Part shown: in pieces, positions 10,073-20,674 of the stretch
Numbering within the stretch: position 1 is the stretch's first letter
Layout: each line of letters begins with the position of its first letter
Origin: Paratinospora sagittata
Taxonomy: Eukaryota > Streptophyta > Magnoliopsida > Ranunculales > Menispermaceae
Length of the DNA stretch: 64,000 nucleotides
Assembly: GCA_035771175.1 (NCBI GenBank)
Contig: CM069608.1
Span: 15,032,019 to 15,096,018, forward strand
Reading direction: 5' to 3'
The notes under the pieces: generated by a model
The model's input: the letters and a program-made list of their open reading frames with translations, nothing else
Database searches by the model: none
What the model was told of the DNA's origin: nothing
Translations under genes and position numbers: made by a program

Positions 10073-11661
10073 ATGGCCTCAAGTGAAGGAACGACTTCCA
10101 GTAATCGAGAATCGATTTCCACAAAACTTATGGAACTTTCCAAAAGGGAAGTTATGACTATGGGGAGTATCGACAATAGAGATCTCCGCCTCCGTCCTAT
10201 CCTTCACGACAAACTCTCAAAGTTGGGATGGCTGAATATAACAAAAGTTGAGGGTTACGTCTCTTTTAACTTGGTGAAGTCATTTTACGAATCCATGAAT
10301 AGCGTGAGACTTCAAGAAGATGGGATCACTCCTGTGTTGGAAACAATGATCAAGGGAGTAAAGAATTCCATCAGCGTCGAAACTATTTCACGACTTATGG
10401 AAATCCTAATAGGAGACAAGATCATTGATCCACACGAACCCCAAACGGTTGCAGAGATCCGGAATCTAAGGAACAGTTGTTCAATTTTCTTGCCGACAAT
10501 CCGTACACCCAATTGACGTACGCCCACCTCGCAAATAATCTCCTTAAACCAGCTCTTGTTGGCCTTGAGAAGATCGTATTCGGCAACATCTTGCCGAAAT
10601 TGGTGACTGGAGGATCTATGACAAGAGCTCAACTTCTTGTACTATACTACTTAGAAAGAGGAATCTTTGTCTCCCTACCTCACATTATCATCCAGCAAAT
10701 GTTACGAGTAATTCAAAACCCTACAAAGAATGAATTCCTTGGCTACGGAGTCTTGATCATGAGGATGCTTTGGGAGGCAAACATCAATACTTTTGATGAA
10801 TCTTCGAAACATATCACTAATGCTATTACAATATCCCCCATCTCAAAGACTTTCACCTCAAGGGAAGGGGTGACTGACGAAGAAATATTTGACGAGACTT
10901 CGGGGGAAAATAGCAGAAGAGCTAGAGATAACAATGGACGTTGTCAACGAAAAAGTCGGCACAAAATTCCTATTAGGGAAGCACCAATGAACGAGCCAAA
11001 CCAGAACACTACAACAAACCCAACCTCGAATAATGGTCAACCCTATCATCTATTCTCCAAGGAGGATCTTTTTGGCAACATCAATCAACCTCGAACAAAT
11101 CAGGATGGATGGGGAGTTCCAGCAAATCCACCTTACTGGAACCTCCCAACTCATGGCAACAAGGCGTACCAAAGGTTTCCAACTCTTGAGGTACCCTATT
11201 AGCCAGTTCCACAATTTCCTGTGAACTAACAGCAACAGAATTGGACAACACCAAACTTTGTAAAATACGATATCCCGATGAATCCACTCTTTCAAAATTG
11301 TTCGACTCAGGCATATCCAACCGTCTAAGAGGTCCTAGTTAGGGAGTCCTCATATAATCAAACCAACTACCCTCCACCTATAAGTCAACCATACGACCAA
11401 CATTTTTCACCAATGCCTATAATTTACCCTCCACCTATGGAACAGACAGCCTATCAACCATCAATGGGACAACCGACTAACCCATTTGACCAGTTAAATG
11501 TGATAGTATCTAGTCTTGCTCTGATACAGGAGACCCAGAATGCTTTGTTAATGCTTATGCAAAACGTCAAAGAAAAGCGAACAACTTCTCAACGTTCTTC
11601 TGGTAGTCATTTTGTAGCTAGCAGAAGGTTTAGGAGGAGTTGTAGTAGGCGAGAAAATTAG
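10073..11661 (+). pseudogene. E1 ORF1, PF20167-like plant transposon protein, frameshifted
   Basis: The ATG at 10073 begins MASSEGTTSS. About 50 codons in, LGWLNITKVEGY..F.LVKSFY matches the pattern of the 'putative plant transposon protein' family (PF20167). A later block, RAQLLVLYYLERG..VSLPHIIIQQM, then LGYGVLIMRML, matches the second half of that family. This is recognition by pattern, not a search. After about 300 codons the protein becomes basic, then Pro/Tyr/Gln-rich (YPPPME, QPSMGQ), then a short heptad-like stretch and a Ser/Arg-rich end. A frameshift lies near 10470-10500, a stop near 11200, and further breaks follow. The function in the retroelement is unknown. The ORF precedes gag in all four copies, preceded by a splice-acceptor-like sequence. 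Confidence 0.7.
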
Positions 11662-12436
11662 GAAAGATTACTGGCATTGTAGCTATTTTCTTTTTATGAA
11701 ATGTCTGTTTGAGACTATGTTTGGTGGGCTGACTTGCAACCATTTTTTTTTTCTTTTGTATCACTAACTTTGAAGTGGTATGGGACACAATAAAATTGGA
11801 AGATACTAAATAAAACGTGAAAGTATGAAAACCCACGACCTTGTGTGAAAAGAAACATCTGAGAAAAGTTGAATTACTAACATTATCACTAAGTTTACAC
11901 TGTATGGGACGAGTAAACTGGGACGATACTATTAGTGAACTCCTCTCTCGTTAATATTTTATAAAGACTGTGTTCATACAACTTAACTTGGTTGAACCCT
12001 TTATTGCCAAATTTATGTGGTATGGGACACACAAACTTGGATAATAGTCGAAGAGACTAAGAAAAAGAGTTTGAACACATAAGAATGTGATAGAACGTTA
12101 GATTATGATATTTACCAAGGCAAATCTTAGAATCTTTATGACTCGTATGAATTTTCAAAAATATATGTATGTTCACAAACCAGAACCAAAATATTTGAAG
12201 CTCCTTCAAAAAATTTTACTTATTATATGAACATTCTAACCTTGTTTTACACCATGACCAAACATACGAGACACATAAGATTCTTTGATTCCTCACCAAA
12301 AACCTTACACTATACCTAGAAAAATAGGTGGTTTTATATTGCAGAACTCTCAAACTTTTTGCTGAGAATATCATAACACTATACTTGGCTACGGTTCCTA
12401 AAACATGTTTTTTTTTTTCTCTGTACCAGTGAGAAA
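11662..12436 (+). other. E1 ORF1-gag spacer with three TATGGGAC repeats and a splice acceptor
   Basis: No gene. Three copies of a ~46-bp motif with core TATGGGAC lie at 11779, 11903 and 12021, about 120 bp apart. The middle one can form an 8-bp stem (AAGTTTAC with GTAAACTG, almost perfect here). The spacer ends in a long T-rich tract and CAG at 12406-12429, seven bases before the gag ATG. The same layout is kept in E2, E3 and E4. Confidence 0.65.
12406..12429 (+). other. Putative 3' splice site before E1 gag
   Basis: A run of pyrimidines ending ctctgtaccag is followed by TGAGAAA-ATG. All four copies keep pyrimidine tract, CAG, then TGAGAAA or TGAAAAA and ATG. This fits an acceptor used to make a gag-pol mRNA lacking ORF1. 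It is inferred from sequence only. Confidence 0.5.
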
Positions 12437-13750
12437 ATGCAAACCGGGAAAAGTGGAAGGCCACTCTTAGTCTGTTCAGCAGATGAGGCACCTCCTGAGA
12501 TTCAGAATTAGGAACCGCCGCCTCCTACGACAGAGCAGGCCACACCCGACACTGCCACTACTTCTGGGCAGGCAGTTCCACAACCCACACCCTTTGTCAT
12601 GCCTCCAGGCATGGAACATTTCTTCGCCGGATTCGTCGAGGCGATGAAGGCGACAGTTCAAATGGCCATCCATGAGACTGCGGCCAACCAGGTAGTCATT
12701 GTGCAGACGCCTGTTAAATCTAGGCCGAATACTCAAACTGACCAGATTACGAAGTATAAGAGGCTACAGCCCCTTACCTTTGCAGGCACCATTGATGCGG
12801 ATGAAGCATAGAAATGGCTCGATGAGTCGAAGAAGGCTCTCTTGGCTACGGAAGTTGACAAGGCTCGGAAGATTCCACTAGCTTCTTACCAACTTGTTAG
12901 TGAAGCTAATACATGTTGGATAATGGTAAAGGAAGACCCAAGGGTCAATACCACCGACATGACTTGGCAAGAGTTTGAATCACTGTTTATCGGCGAGTAC
13001 TTCCCTGGAGCAGTAAAGAGGCAGAGGCGCCAGGAATTCGCCAAGTTGTACCAAGGCAGCATGACAGTTCGCGAGTATGCTGTCAGGTTCAAGGAATTAT
13101 CGATCTATTCTCTCACCACCATCTCAACGGAGCAAGATAAGGTCGAGAAATTCTATAATGGCCTTTGTCCAGACATCCAACAAGCCTTGTCGATCTTGGA
13201 TCTCAAGAATTACAGGGAGCTTGTCGACAAGGCCATGAGCTTTGAGCAGGAGAAAATCGAGCAGGAGCAGAGAATGAACAGGAGAAAACGGCCTGCAACG
13301 TGTTCCCAACAGGGCAACAAGAAGAAGCCCTACATTAATCACAACTCAGCCCTCCCAGCCCCGGTACAAAAACATGAGGCAGCGGCACCTACGACAGAAA
13401 CTTCTAACCCTGGCCAACAAGGTTTTCAGAATCATAATAGAGGTGGCCACAACGGCAGGGGTGGTCTTCGTAATGGCAATGCTAAGGCTGGTGGTTAGCA
13501 GCATCACAATCAGCATGGCCAATAGAACCATCAGTAGGCCCCTCAGCAACAGAGGCTGGCGTGTTTCAACTGTGGCCAGCAGGGCCACGTAAGAAATGTT
13601 TGTTCCTACCCTCAACAACCTCGACAGCCTGTTCCCGCAGTTCCAGTCCAACAAGCCCCACCTGGTGCTAACGCCCAACCCAGGCAGAACCAGCAGAACT
13701 AAGGGCGACGAAAACAGGGCAGAGCATTTATCATCGCTCAACAACCCTTC
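12437..13750 (+). pseudogene. gag: E1 gag (capsid and nucleocapsid)
   Basis: The ATG at 12437 starts a proline-rich N-terminus. It is followed by a Retrotrans_gag-type domain: ITKYKRLQPLTFAG, then W..FESLFIGEYFPG and QGSMTVREYAVRF near 13000-13100. Next come a Gln/Asn/Gly-rich linker and one CCHC zinc knuckle, CFNCGQQGHVRNVC, at 13562-13603. Gag packages the RNA in cytoplasmic particles. The frame continues directly into protease, so gag and pol form one polyprotein. In-frame stops occur near 12510 and 12810 and in the linker near 13500-13535. The stop near 12810 replaces a Gln codon kept in E2 (CAG to TAG). Confidence 0.85.
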
Positions 13751-15560
13751 TTGGATAATAATGTAGTCGAAGGTACATTTCCCTCATTCAATACAATGGT
13801 GCATGTCTTGTTTAATTCGGGTGCTACTCATTCTTTTATATTTTCTGCATTGGTAAGGCATTTAGGGTTGTATCCTGAACCCACAGACATCACAATCTAT
13901 GCCTCATCACCATTAGAAACTTGTACTAACGTGAAATTGAAGTCTTCTCGATGTGAACTTCAAATGTCAGAACAGATAATTTTGTGATGGACATTGAAGA
14001 CTTTGACATCATCCTCAGCATGGACTAGCTCGCACCTCTGAATGCAAAGATCGATTGTTTGAAGAAGCAAATTCATTTATCCTTGCCTACTAAGGAGTTT
14101 GTCAAGATTCAGGGAACTAGGAAATAAATACACAACTCAACTGTTACACTTCTCAAAGCACAGCTTCCAGCCTTATCCCTCGGTGATGACAATGAATCAT
14201 TATTACTGTACCCTCTCGAAGTACACGATATGCCGGTTATATCATAATTCCCAACAATTTTTCTAATGACCTTCTTGGTCTACCTCCAGTTTGAAAATTC
14301 GATTTTGAGATCAATTTCATACCCGAGACTAGACCTATCTCAATTCCTCCATACAGAATGTCCAATGTCGAGCTGGTCGAGTTGGACAAACAACTGAAGG
14401 AGTTGGAGACTAATGGCTTCATCAGGAAAAGTTCATCACCCTGGGGCGCTCCAGTTCTATTTGTTCGCAAGAAGGATGGTTCGTTATGACTTTGCATCGA
14501 CTATCGCATGTTGAATAACGCCACCATCAAGAACAGATACCCATTACCCAAGATCGATGACTTGTTCGACCAACTTAGAGATGTCAAATACTTCTCTAAG
14601 ATTGATTTACGATCCAGTTATCATCAACTCCGGATCAGAGAGTTGGACATTAATAAAACAACGTTCAGAACTCGATACGGGCACTACGAGTTTTTGGTTA
14701 TGTCGTTCGGTCTAACAAATGCACCTGCAGCGTTCATGGATTTGATGAACCGCATCTTCAGGTTATATTTAAACCAATTTGTGGTGGTCTTTGTGAATGA
14801 TATCTTGATATAGTCTTCAACTGAGGACGACCACAAGATACATCTGAGGATTGTTCTCCAAACCTTGAGATGCCACCAGTTGTATGCAAAGTTGAGTAAG
14901 TGCGAATTTTGGGCGAACTGAGTTCAATTCCTAGGTCACGTGGTTTCAGGCACTGGCATTGAGGTGGATCCTTCAAAGGTTGAAGCATTTTTAAACTAGA
15001 AGCAACCGACCATAGTTACTCAAATTCAGAGTTTTCTTGGTTTGGCTGGCTACTACAGATGTTTCATCAAGGGTTTCTCAAAAATTGTTGAACCTATGAC
15101 CAAGCTCACTCGGAAAGACGTACTATTCATCTAGAATCCTGCCTGTGAATCATCATTTCAAGAATTGAAGAAGTGTCTCACGATAGCACCAGTACTAATG
15201 ACTCCAAGAAATGGAGTTGGATTTTTACTATACACCGACGCCTTCTTCCAAGGCTTAGGTGCAGTACTAATGCAAGAAGGCCAAGTAGTTGGATATGCTT
15301 TGAGGCAACTGAAGATTCGTGAGGGTAATTACCCAACGCATGACTTAGAACTTGCAGCTGTCGTATTTGCACTAAAGTTATGGAGTCACTACATATACGG
15401 TGAACGGTTTGAGGTCTTCTCGGATCACAAGAGTCTCAAGTACATCTACACTAAGAGAGACCTAAACCTCGGCCAAAGGTGATGGTTGGAATTCTTGAAA
15501 GATTATGACTTTCAACTCCAATACCATCCGGGTAAGGCCAATGTTGTGGCTGATGGTCTG
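13751..15560 (+). pseudogene. pol: E1 protease, reverse transcriptase and RNase H
   Basis: The protease active site reads NSGATHSF where relatives have DSGATHSF (codon 13814-13816, GAT to AAT). A deletion and frameshift near 13985 removes the segment before VMDIEDFDII, and a TGG to TAG stop follows. RT spans about 14340-14980. [18 protein letters not shown] is present, but the catalytic motif reads FVNDIL instead of FVDDIL (14796-14798). RNase H (about 15160-15480) shows [14 protein letters not shown] and [12 protein letters not shown]. Several other stops occur near 14490, 14812, 14920 and 15480. No enzyme can be active from this copy. Confidence 0.85.
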
Positions 15561-17129
15561 AGTAGAAAATCTTATGTTGCTGCTTGCACTCTTAACTTCA
15601 AGATGGGAAAGTTGGCTACAGAGTTGCAGAATTTTAACCTGCAGCTCATCGAGGAGGGAAGAAGATCACGACTCTCTCAATTGTCAACCAACTCTGAGCT
15701 TATTCGAAAGATTTCAGCAACTCAAGCCAAGAACCCTATGTTAATGGAGAGACAAGAACTTCTACTTAGTGGACAAGACCTTCCTCACTGGTCGATCTCT
15801 AATGACGGGGCCATTTTCTACAAAAAAATGTCTTTGTCTACTGAACGATCCACAAGTTCAAAAAAAGGTGCTCATTGAAATGCATTGTTCGAGGTTCGCT
15901 ATGCATCCTATGGAGACAAGATGTATAAGGATCTCAAACGACAATTCTGATTTTCTAGAATAAAAAAGGCTATTGCAGACTTCGTTGCTCGATGTCTCGT
16001 TTGCCAGCAAGTAAAGGGAGAACGCAGACTTTCCTCTGGACTTCTCTAGCCTTTACCTATTGGTGGGAGAACATTGCAATGGATTTTGTTATGGCCTTGC
16101 CTTGAAATAATAAAGGGAAAGATGTTATCTAGGTTATCATTGACAGACTTACAAAGTCTACACACTTTTTGCCAATAAAGTTCACAGATAACCCCGCCAA
16201 ACTTGTCGAATTGTATGAGAGAGATCATACGCCTCCATGGAATACCACTCACGATCGTCTCTAATCGAGACCCTCGATTCACATCCAAATTTTGGCAGAG
16301 CTTCCAGAGTATAATGGGCTCCAGGATCACCATGAGCACGACCTTTCACCCACAGACTGACGGGCCGTCAGAACGGTTGATCCAGATATTAGAGGATATG
16401 TTACGATGCTGCATTTTGGACTTTCATGACAGATGGGCAAAACACTTACATTTGGTTGAGTTTGCATACAACAACAGCTACCAAACCAGTATCGGCATGG
16501 CACCATACGAGGTTCTCTATGGTCGCCCTTGCAGATATTTGGTATGCTGGTTGGATATGGCAGATCTACCGCAGCTGGGGCTTGAACTAGTTCAAGAAAC
16601 TTCTGAGAAGATCATACTAGTAAAGGAGCAACTTCATGTAGCACAAAGTAGACAAAAATGTTATGCTGACAAGCGGAGACAGCCTCTAGAATTTGATAAG
16701 GGGGACTTGGTTTTTCTAAAAGTACAACCTACAAGAGGTATCAAAAGTTTTGGGATCAAAGGAAAGCTCTCCCCACGGTATATCGGTCCATTTCAGATCT
16801 TTGAACGTATTGGAAAACTAGCCTATCGTTTATCCCTTCCATCGTCCATGTCTAAGGTTCATGACGTTTTTCACATATCCATGCTTCGAAAGTACTGTCC
16901 TGATCCTTCGCATATCATCCCTTTGGTCGAGGTTCGAGTTGAAGAAGGAAATAAGTATCAGGAGAGAGCGATACAGATTATGGATGGAAAAACTCAAGAA
17001 CTAAGGCAACGTAGCAAACCACTTGTTAAGGTGCTCTGGGATCACCACGGAGTAGAGGGAGCAACTTGGGAACTAGAAGAAACAATTAAACTAAAATACC
17101 CTGAATTGTTTTCTAGTAATAATAGATGA
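15561..17129 (+). pseudogene. pol: E1 integrase with C-terminal chromodomain
   Basis: The HHCC zinc-binding region is recognisable near 15880-16010 ([10 protein letters not shown], then RCLVCQQVK), with frameshifts. The core shows MDFVMALP near 16080, then a long frame from 16203 to 17129. In this frame the second catalytic Asp is Asn (VSNRDPRF, codon 16263-16265), and the Glu in FHPQTDGPSERLIQ is kept. A GPF-type domain (SPRYIGPFQIFERIGKLAYR) and a C-terminal chromodomain (LVKVLWDHHGVEGATWELE, then KYPELF) follow. The chromodomain identifies the element as a chromovirus; in the family it steers integration toward particular chromatin. The 3' half is the best preserved part of E1. Confidence 0.88.
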
Positions 17130-17211
17130 TGTGATACATTGTGTTATTTCACTTATCAATAAAATGATGGAACTTGTTTACAATATCTTAATTTATTTAA
17201 TTAACTATGCA

Positions 17212-19125
17212 TGTAACACCCCGTACGTACGAGTCAAACTTGTACGTTGACCAATACATATTGTCAGGCATACGTGTACGCGTATACGTATGTACATGAC
17301 TATTAGATAGTATAATTGTGTGAAATTTTTAATAGGCCGGTTGATACATGGTTTAAACAAGTGTTTTGATTAATAAATATAATTAATATCTAATTAAGTT
17401 GATAAGTGATGTGCTGACAAGCTAATTTAAAATGATTAAATTAAGACACCTAATAGAAGTGAAATTGGCACCTAATTGAGTTGCTGGCAACTTGGTTTAG
17501 CCACGTGTTGATCTTGCTGGTGTGTTGGCAACAACAAAATGAGTTGCTAGATTAACTAAATATTGGTTGTTGGACTTAAGAGAAACCAAAAGTTTTACAA
17601 GTGAAACCAGAACAAAAATGTGAGGAAGAAGAGGAGAATTTGAAGGTAAAATCCCTGGTTTTAATGTGTAAATTGCATCATTGAGTTCTTCTTTTCATTC
17701 TATACAATATATATGACATGCAAATGGTTTCTATGACGTGATTAGGAGCTAGAAATTCGAGAATCTAGACTAAAAATTTGGTGAATGACGAACCAGGACA
17801 GAATCCTTGATGTTCACTTGCTGGTTTGATGGTAAGTGTTTAATGTTATTTCCAACAAGAAATTTAAGGTGCTTTGATGATAATTAGTGTGTGAATCCTT
17901 AGAAATGTATTAATGGACTATTGATATGCTGGGAATTTGGGGACTGATCTTGTAAAATGTTACCAGTGTATTGTGATCAGTTTGATGATCAATTGAATGA
18001 GTAATTGACTGAGTTTTGATGATGAAGTTTATGTGTGTATGTTGTAATGTTGAATTGCAGTAGATTGATGTTGAATTGATGGAAATTGGACAACAAAACA
18101 GTGATGAGTATGTACTGTTGTGATTGGTGAAATTGGCAATTGAGTAGTATAGTAATCACGGTGAGTATCTCTTAACTTTGGATATTTGTATATGGCATTA
18201 TAAATATGAATGACGTGTTTTAAATCATGAAAGTATCTATAGTTATTGCACTGTTTGAATTCATGAAAACATTTTACTTTGGAGCATATTTTGGACTTGC
18301 TAAAGCAAGTTAAAACACGGAACCATCTGCAGAAGACAACCCCGCATGATGATTGTTTAATCTCATGGTCCGAGCGATAATCTTTTGAGTGAAATTGAGA
18401 TTTTGTCCTAATTTGAATGGTTATAGCAGAAATTTGGGTAATGTAAGGCTGAGCGTATACTCCTTATGGGTGCATAATAGGGAGTGTTTACCCGTTCTAT
18501 TACTAGCAGGGGGGAGATTGGTGATTTCATTGAAACTTTGTATGTTTGAAAATATTGCATGGAAGCTTCAAGCATATTATGAGCATGTATGTACTATAAA
18601 TTGTTTCATGCATGCTGAATATGATTTTAAATGACTGAATCATGTGGTTTTTATTAAATGCATGTATAATGCGATAGTTAGAAATATTTACTAAGTTGTG
18701 GTTGCTCACTCAAATTCTCAAACATTTCAGGTTCAAATCCTAAGGGAAAGGGTAAAGCACGTGAAGGATAGAGTAACCCTTCTAATTTTGACATGTATGT
18801 ATTGTTTGAGGATTCTGAGACTTGTTATTTTGTCATAATTATGTATATAACAATAGTAAGTACATGTATCACATAGACTGGATGTGAAAAAAGAAAAAGA
18901 AAAAGGGGTGCATAATGTATTTATTTAATTTTGGAAGTTTGATCATGTAACTTTTGCTGTAAGAAAATGAATATGAATGATTTTGTTTAAAAAAAAAGTT
19001 CCTTTTGTGATTTGTGCAATGTCTTAAAGGACGGAGGCTGACAGAGTATCATATACGTCGATGGATGGCGTATATAGTATTCTGTGTCGGTCATGACGTC
19101 AACTTACGTAAGGGGAGTCGTGACA
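17212..19125 (+). mobile_element. Solo LTR with ATGCA target duplication inside E1
   Basis: 1914 bp, starting TGTAACACCCCGTACG and ending GGGGAGTCGTGACA. It is flanked by perfect ATGCA duplications at 17207-17211 and 19126-19130. There is no coding region or primer-binding site, so it is a solo LTR left by recombination. It is of the same type as the older LTR into which E1 itself inserted. A donor-like GAAG|GTAAAA at 17645/17646 and an acceptor ACATTTCAG|G at 18730 suggest an internal intron of 1085 bp. Confidence 0.85.
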
Positions 19126-19137
19126 ATGCAGATGTCT

Positions 19138-19369
19138 CAAGAGTTTAGGGTAGACTAGGTGGAGGTTTTTGGGCCTACATTTTGTAACCCTTATTATTTA
19201 AAGGGAGATTTTGAGAGGATGTTCCCTCAATCATATTCTGTACATTTTGAAATTAATATAATCAGATTTGTACTCAATTGTGTTCCTACGCACTCGGTTA
19301 TTGTTATGATGCATTTGCGCCCCGCCTGTGAGTGTTCCGTCGGTTTAGGGGTGTTGGCGGGGTGTGACA
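19138..19369 (+). mobile_element. E1 3' LTR remnant
   Basis: Aligns by eye with 9178-9418 of the 5' LTR (gactaggtggaggtttttgg; CGCCCCGCCTGTGAGTGTTC) and ends GGGGTGTGACA at 19369. The first ~1.1 kb of the LTR, the polypurine tract and nearly all of ORF3 are deleted, with the breakpoint just after 19135. Confidence 0.8.
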
Positions 19370-19815
19370 TTTTATTTAAATGCATATATAATGTCATAGC
19401 TAGGAAATATTCACTGAGCTTGTTGTAACTTATTCTTCTTCTCAAACATTTCAGAAATAGATCCCAAGGGAAAAGGAAAGGCGCATGAAGAGTGACAGAC
19501 TCTTCAATCTTGATGTATGTTTGTTTGGGAAGTGGACTTGTTATACTTTGATTATATGTATGTATAACACTTAATTATATATTTGTATCATCTAGAAAAG
19601 TGTGTTGTATTTAAATTATGATCATGGAATTTGGTGAGAATGAACCAGATTTTAGGTGGCTTGATAAATTATATGAAATAATATGATATATTTATTGTTA
19701 TAGAGAAATGATTATATAGGTGGATTATATGAATAAGGCTGACATGATATCATATACGTCAGTGTACGGTGTATGTAGTATTTTGTTCCAGTCGTGACGT
19801 CCTCCTACGAAGTGG
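19370..19815 (+). mobile_element. Right part of the old host LTR
   Basis: Continues the LTR left at 8095. tcactgagcttgttgtaact near 19417 and AACATTTCAG near 19447 match the acceptor region of the solo LTR at 17212-19125. The block tcatatacgtc..gtgta..tatgtagtatt near 19750 matches its 3' end. The expected terminal GTCGTGACA is missing; similarity stops near 19815. Confidence 0.65.
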
Positions 19816-19822
19816 GTATATT

Positions 19823-20095
19823 AGGATCTTGGATTTGTCAGCACATACAGTCTTTGTTAATGTATTTTAAGCTGTCAAAAGTAAGATTTTTAGGCTTTAA
19901 ACATATTGAGTTGTACTTTGCTATTGATCTTGGATTTGTTATAACATGTCGTCTTTGCTCATATATTTTGAGCTGTCAAAGGTGAGAGTTTTAGGCCATA
20001 TATATGTATATTGAGTTGTACTTTGCCATTGATCTTAGATTTTTTAGCTCATGTAGTTTAAGCTCTGAAGGGTGAGATTTTTAGGCTATGGACAC
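19823..20095. repeat. About 103-bp tandem repeat, 2.7 units
   Basis: Units start at about 19823, 19924 and 20029 with (tt)GATCTTGGATTTGTTA. They share gctgtcaaaggtgagattttt and attgagttgtactttgc. The array lies just before a CACTA transposase-associated fragment, so it may be a subterminal or internal repeat of that transposon. Confidence 0.65.
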
Positions 20096-20234
20096 TTATC
20101 TCATAATCACATATACCTAGATCCATTCAATAGTATTTCTCTAACATGCGAGTTCGTGTTCATGTGCATATCTATGTATTTAATATTTAAAGTGTTATGA
20201 TAGTGGTGTTGAGCATGATCTCAGATTATATACA

Positions 20235-20674
20235 ATGTATAAGAGTTGGATAACCAGTCCACATAGAGTGAGTAGCCAATACATTGATGGGGTCAAAACT
20301 TTCATTTCATTCGCGAAAGAAATGTTGGTCATGAGAAATCAAAGATTCGTTTTCCATGCCGGAATTGCTTAAATACACGTGAGAAGTCTTTTAATGATGC
20401 AGAGATTCATTTGTTCATACATAGGATGTCACATACATATACTTGTTGGATTCATCATGGTGAACAATTGAATTCAGAGGAGTACTTACAAAATTCTAGA
20501 GTTGGGGAGACTGATGATTTGGATGATTTGTTGAGCAATGTCCAAGCCGGCTTACAAGCAGATGCAAGTGTTTTTATGGAACCCAACGTGTCTTGTGAAT
20601 ACAATGAAAGTGACGATGAATTTGAGAATGATCAATTTCATCAAGTTCTCAAAGATGCACAAAGCCAATTATAG
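20235..20674 (+). pseudogene. CACTA (En/Spm) transposase-associated domain, first exon fragment
   Basis: The ATG at 20235 begins MYKSWIT, followed by YIDGVKTFISFA. After a frameshift near 20340 the reading frame gives FPCRNCLN and FIHRMSHTYTCWIHHGE. This order (W at the start, Y-x-x-GV-x-x-F, C-x-x-C, then Y-x-x-W-x-x-HGE) is the hallmark of the plant Transpos_assoc domain found at the N-terminus of CACTA TNP2-type transposases. An acidic tail follows (DDLDDLL, ESDDEFEND) to a stop at 20674. No downstream transposase core was found in the next kilobase. It is an inactive relic or an isolated first exon. Confidence 0.72.

Larger units (their letters stand above)
8096..19369 (+). mobile_element. 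E1, Ty3/gypsy chromovirus with extra ORFs, degenerate
   Basis: Order: 5' LTR, two primer-binding sites, ORF1, spacer, gag-pol with chromodomain, then a 3' LTR remnant. A solo LTR (17212-19125) is inserted at the start of ORF3, and the rest of ORF3 and most of the 3' LTR are deleted. The element sits inside an older LTR. The flanks are TATTA (8091-8095) and TTTTA (19370-19374), a possible five-base duplication with one mismatch. It is inactive: several stops and frameshifts, and the catalytic aspartates of protease, RT and integrase are all changed to asparagine. Confidence 0.85.

Noticed and set aside
11779..12028. The three TATGGGAC repeats as a CRISPR-like array
   Set aside because: Only three degenerate units about 120 bp apart inside a plant retrotransposon; no such array exists in this context.
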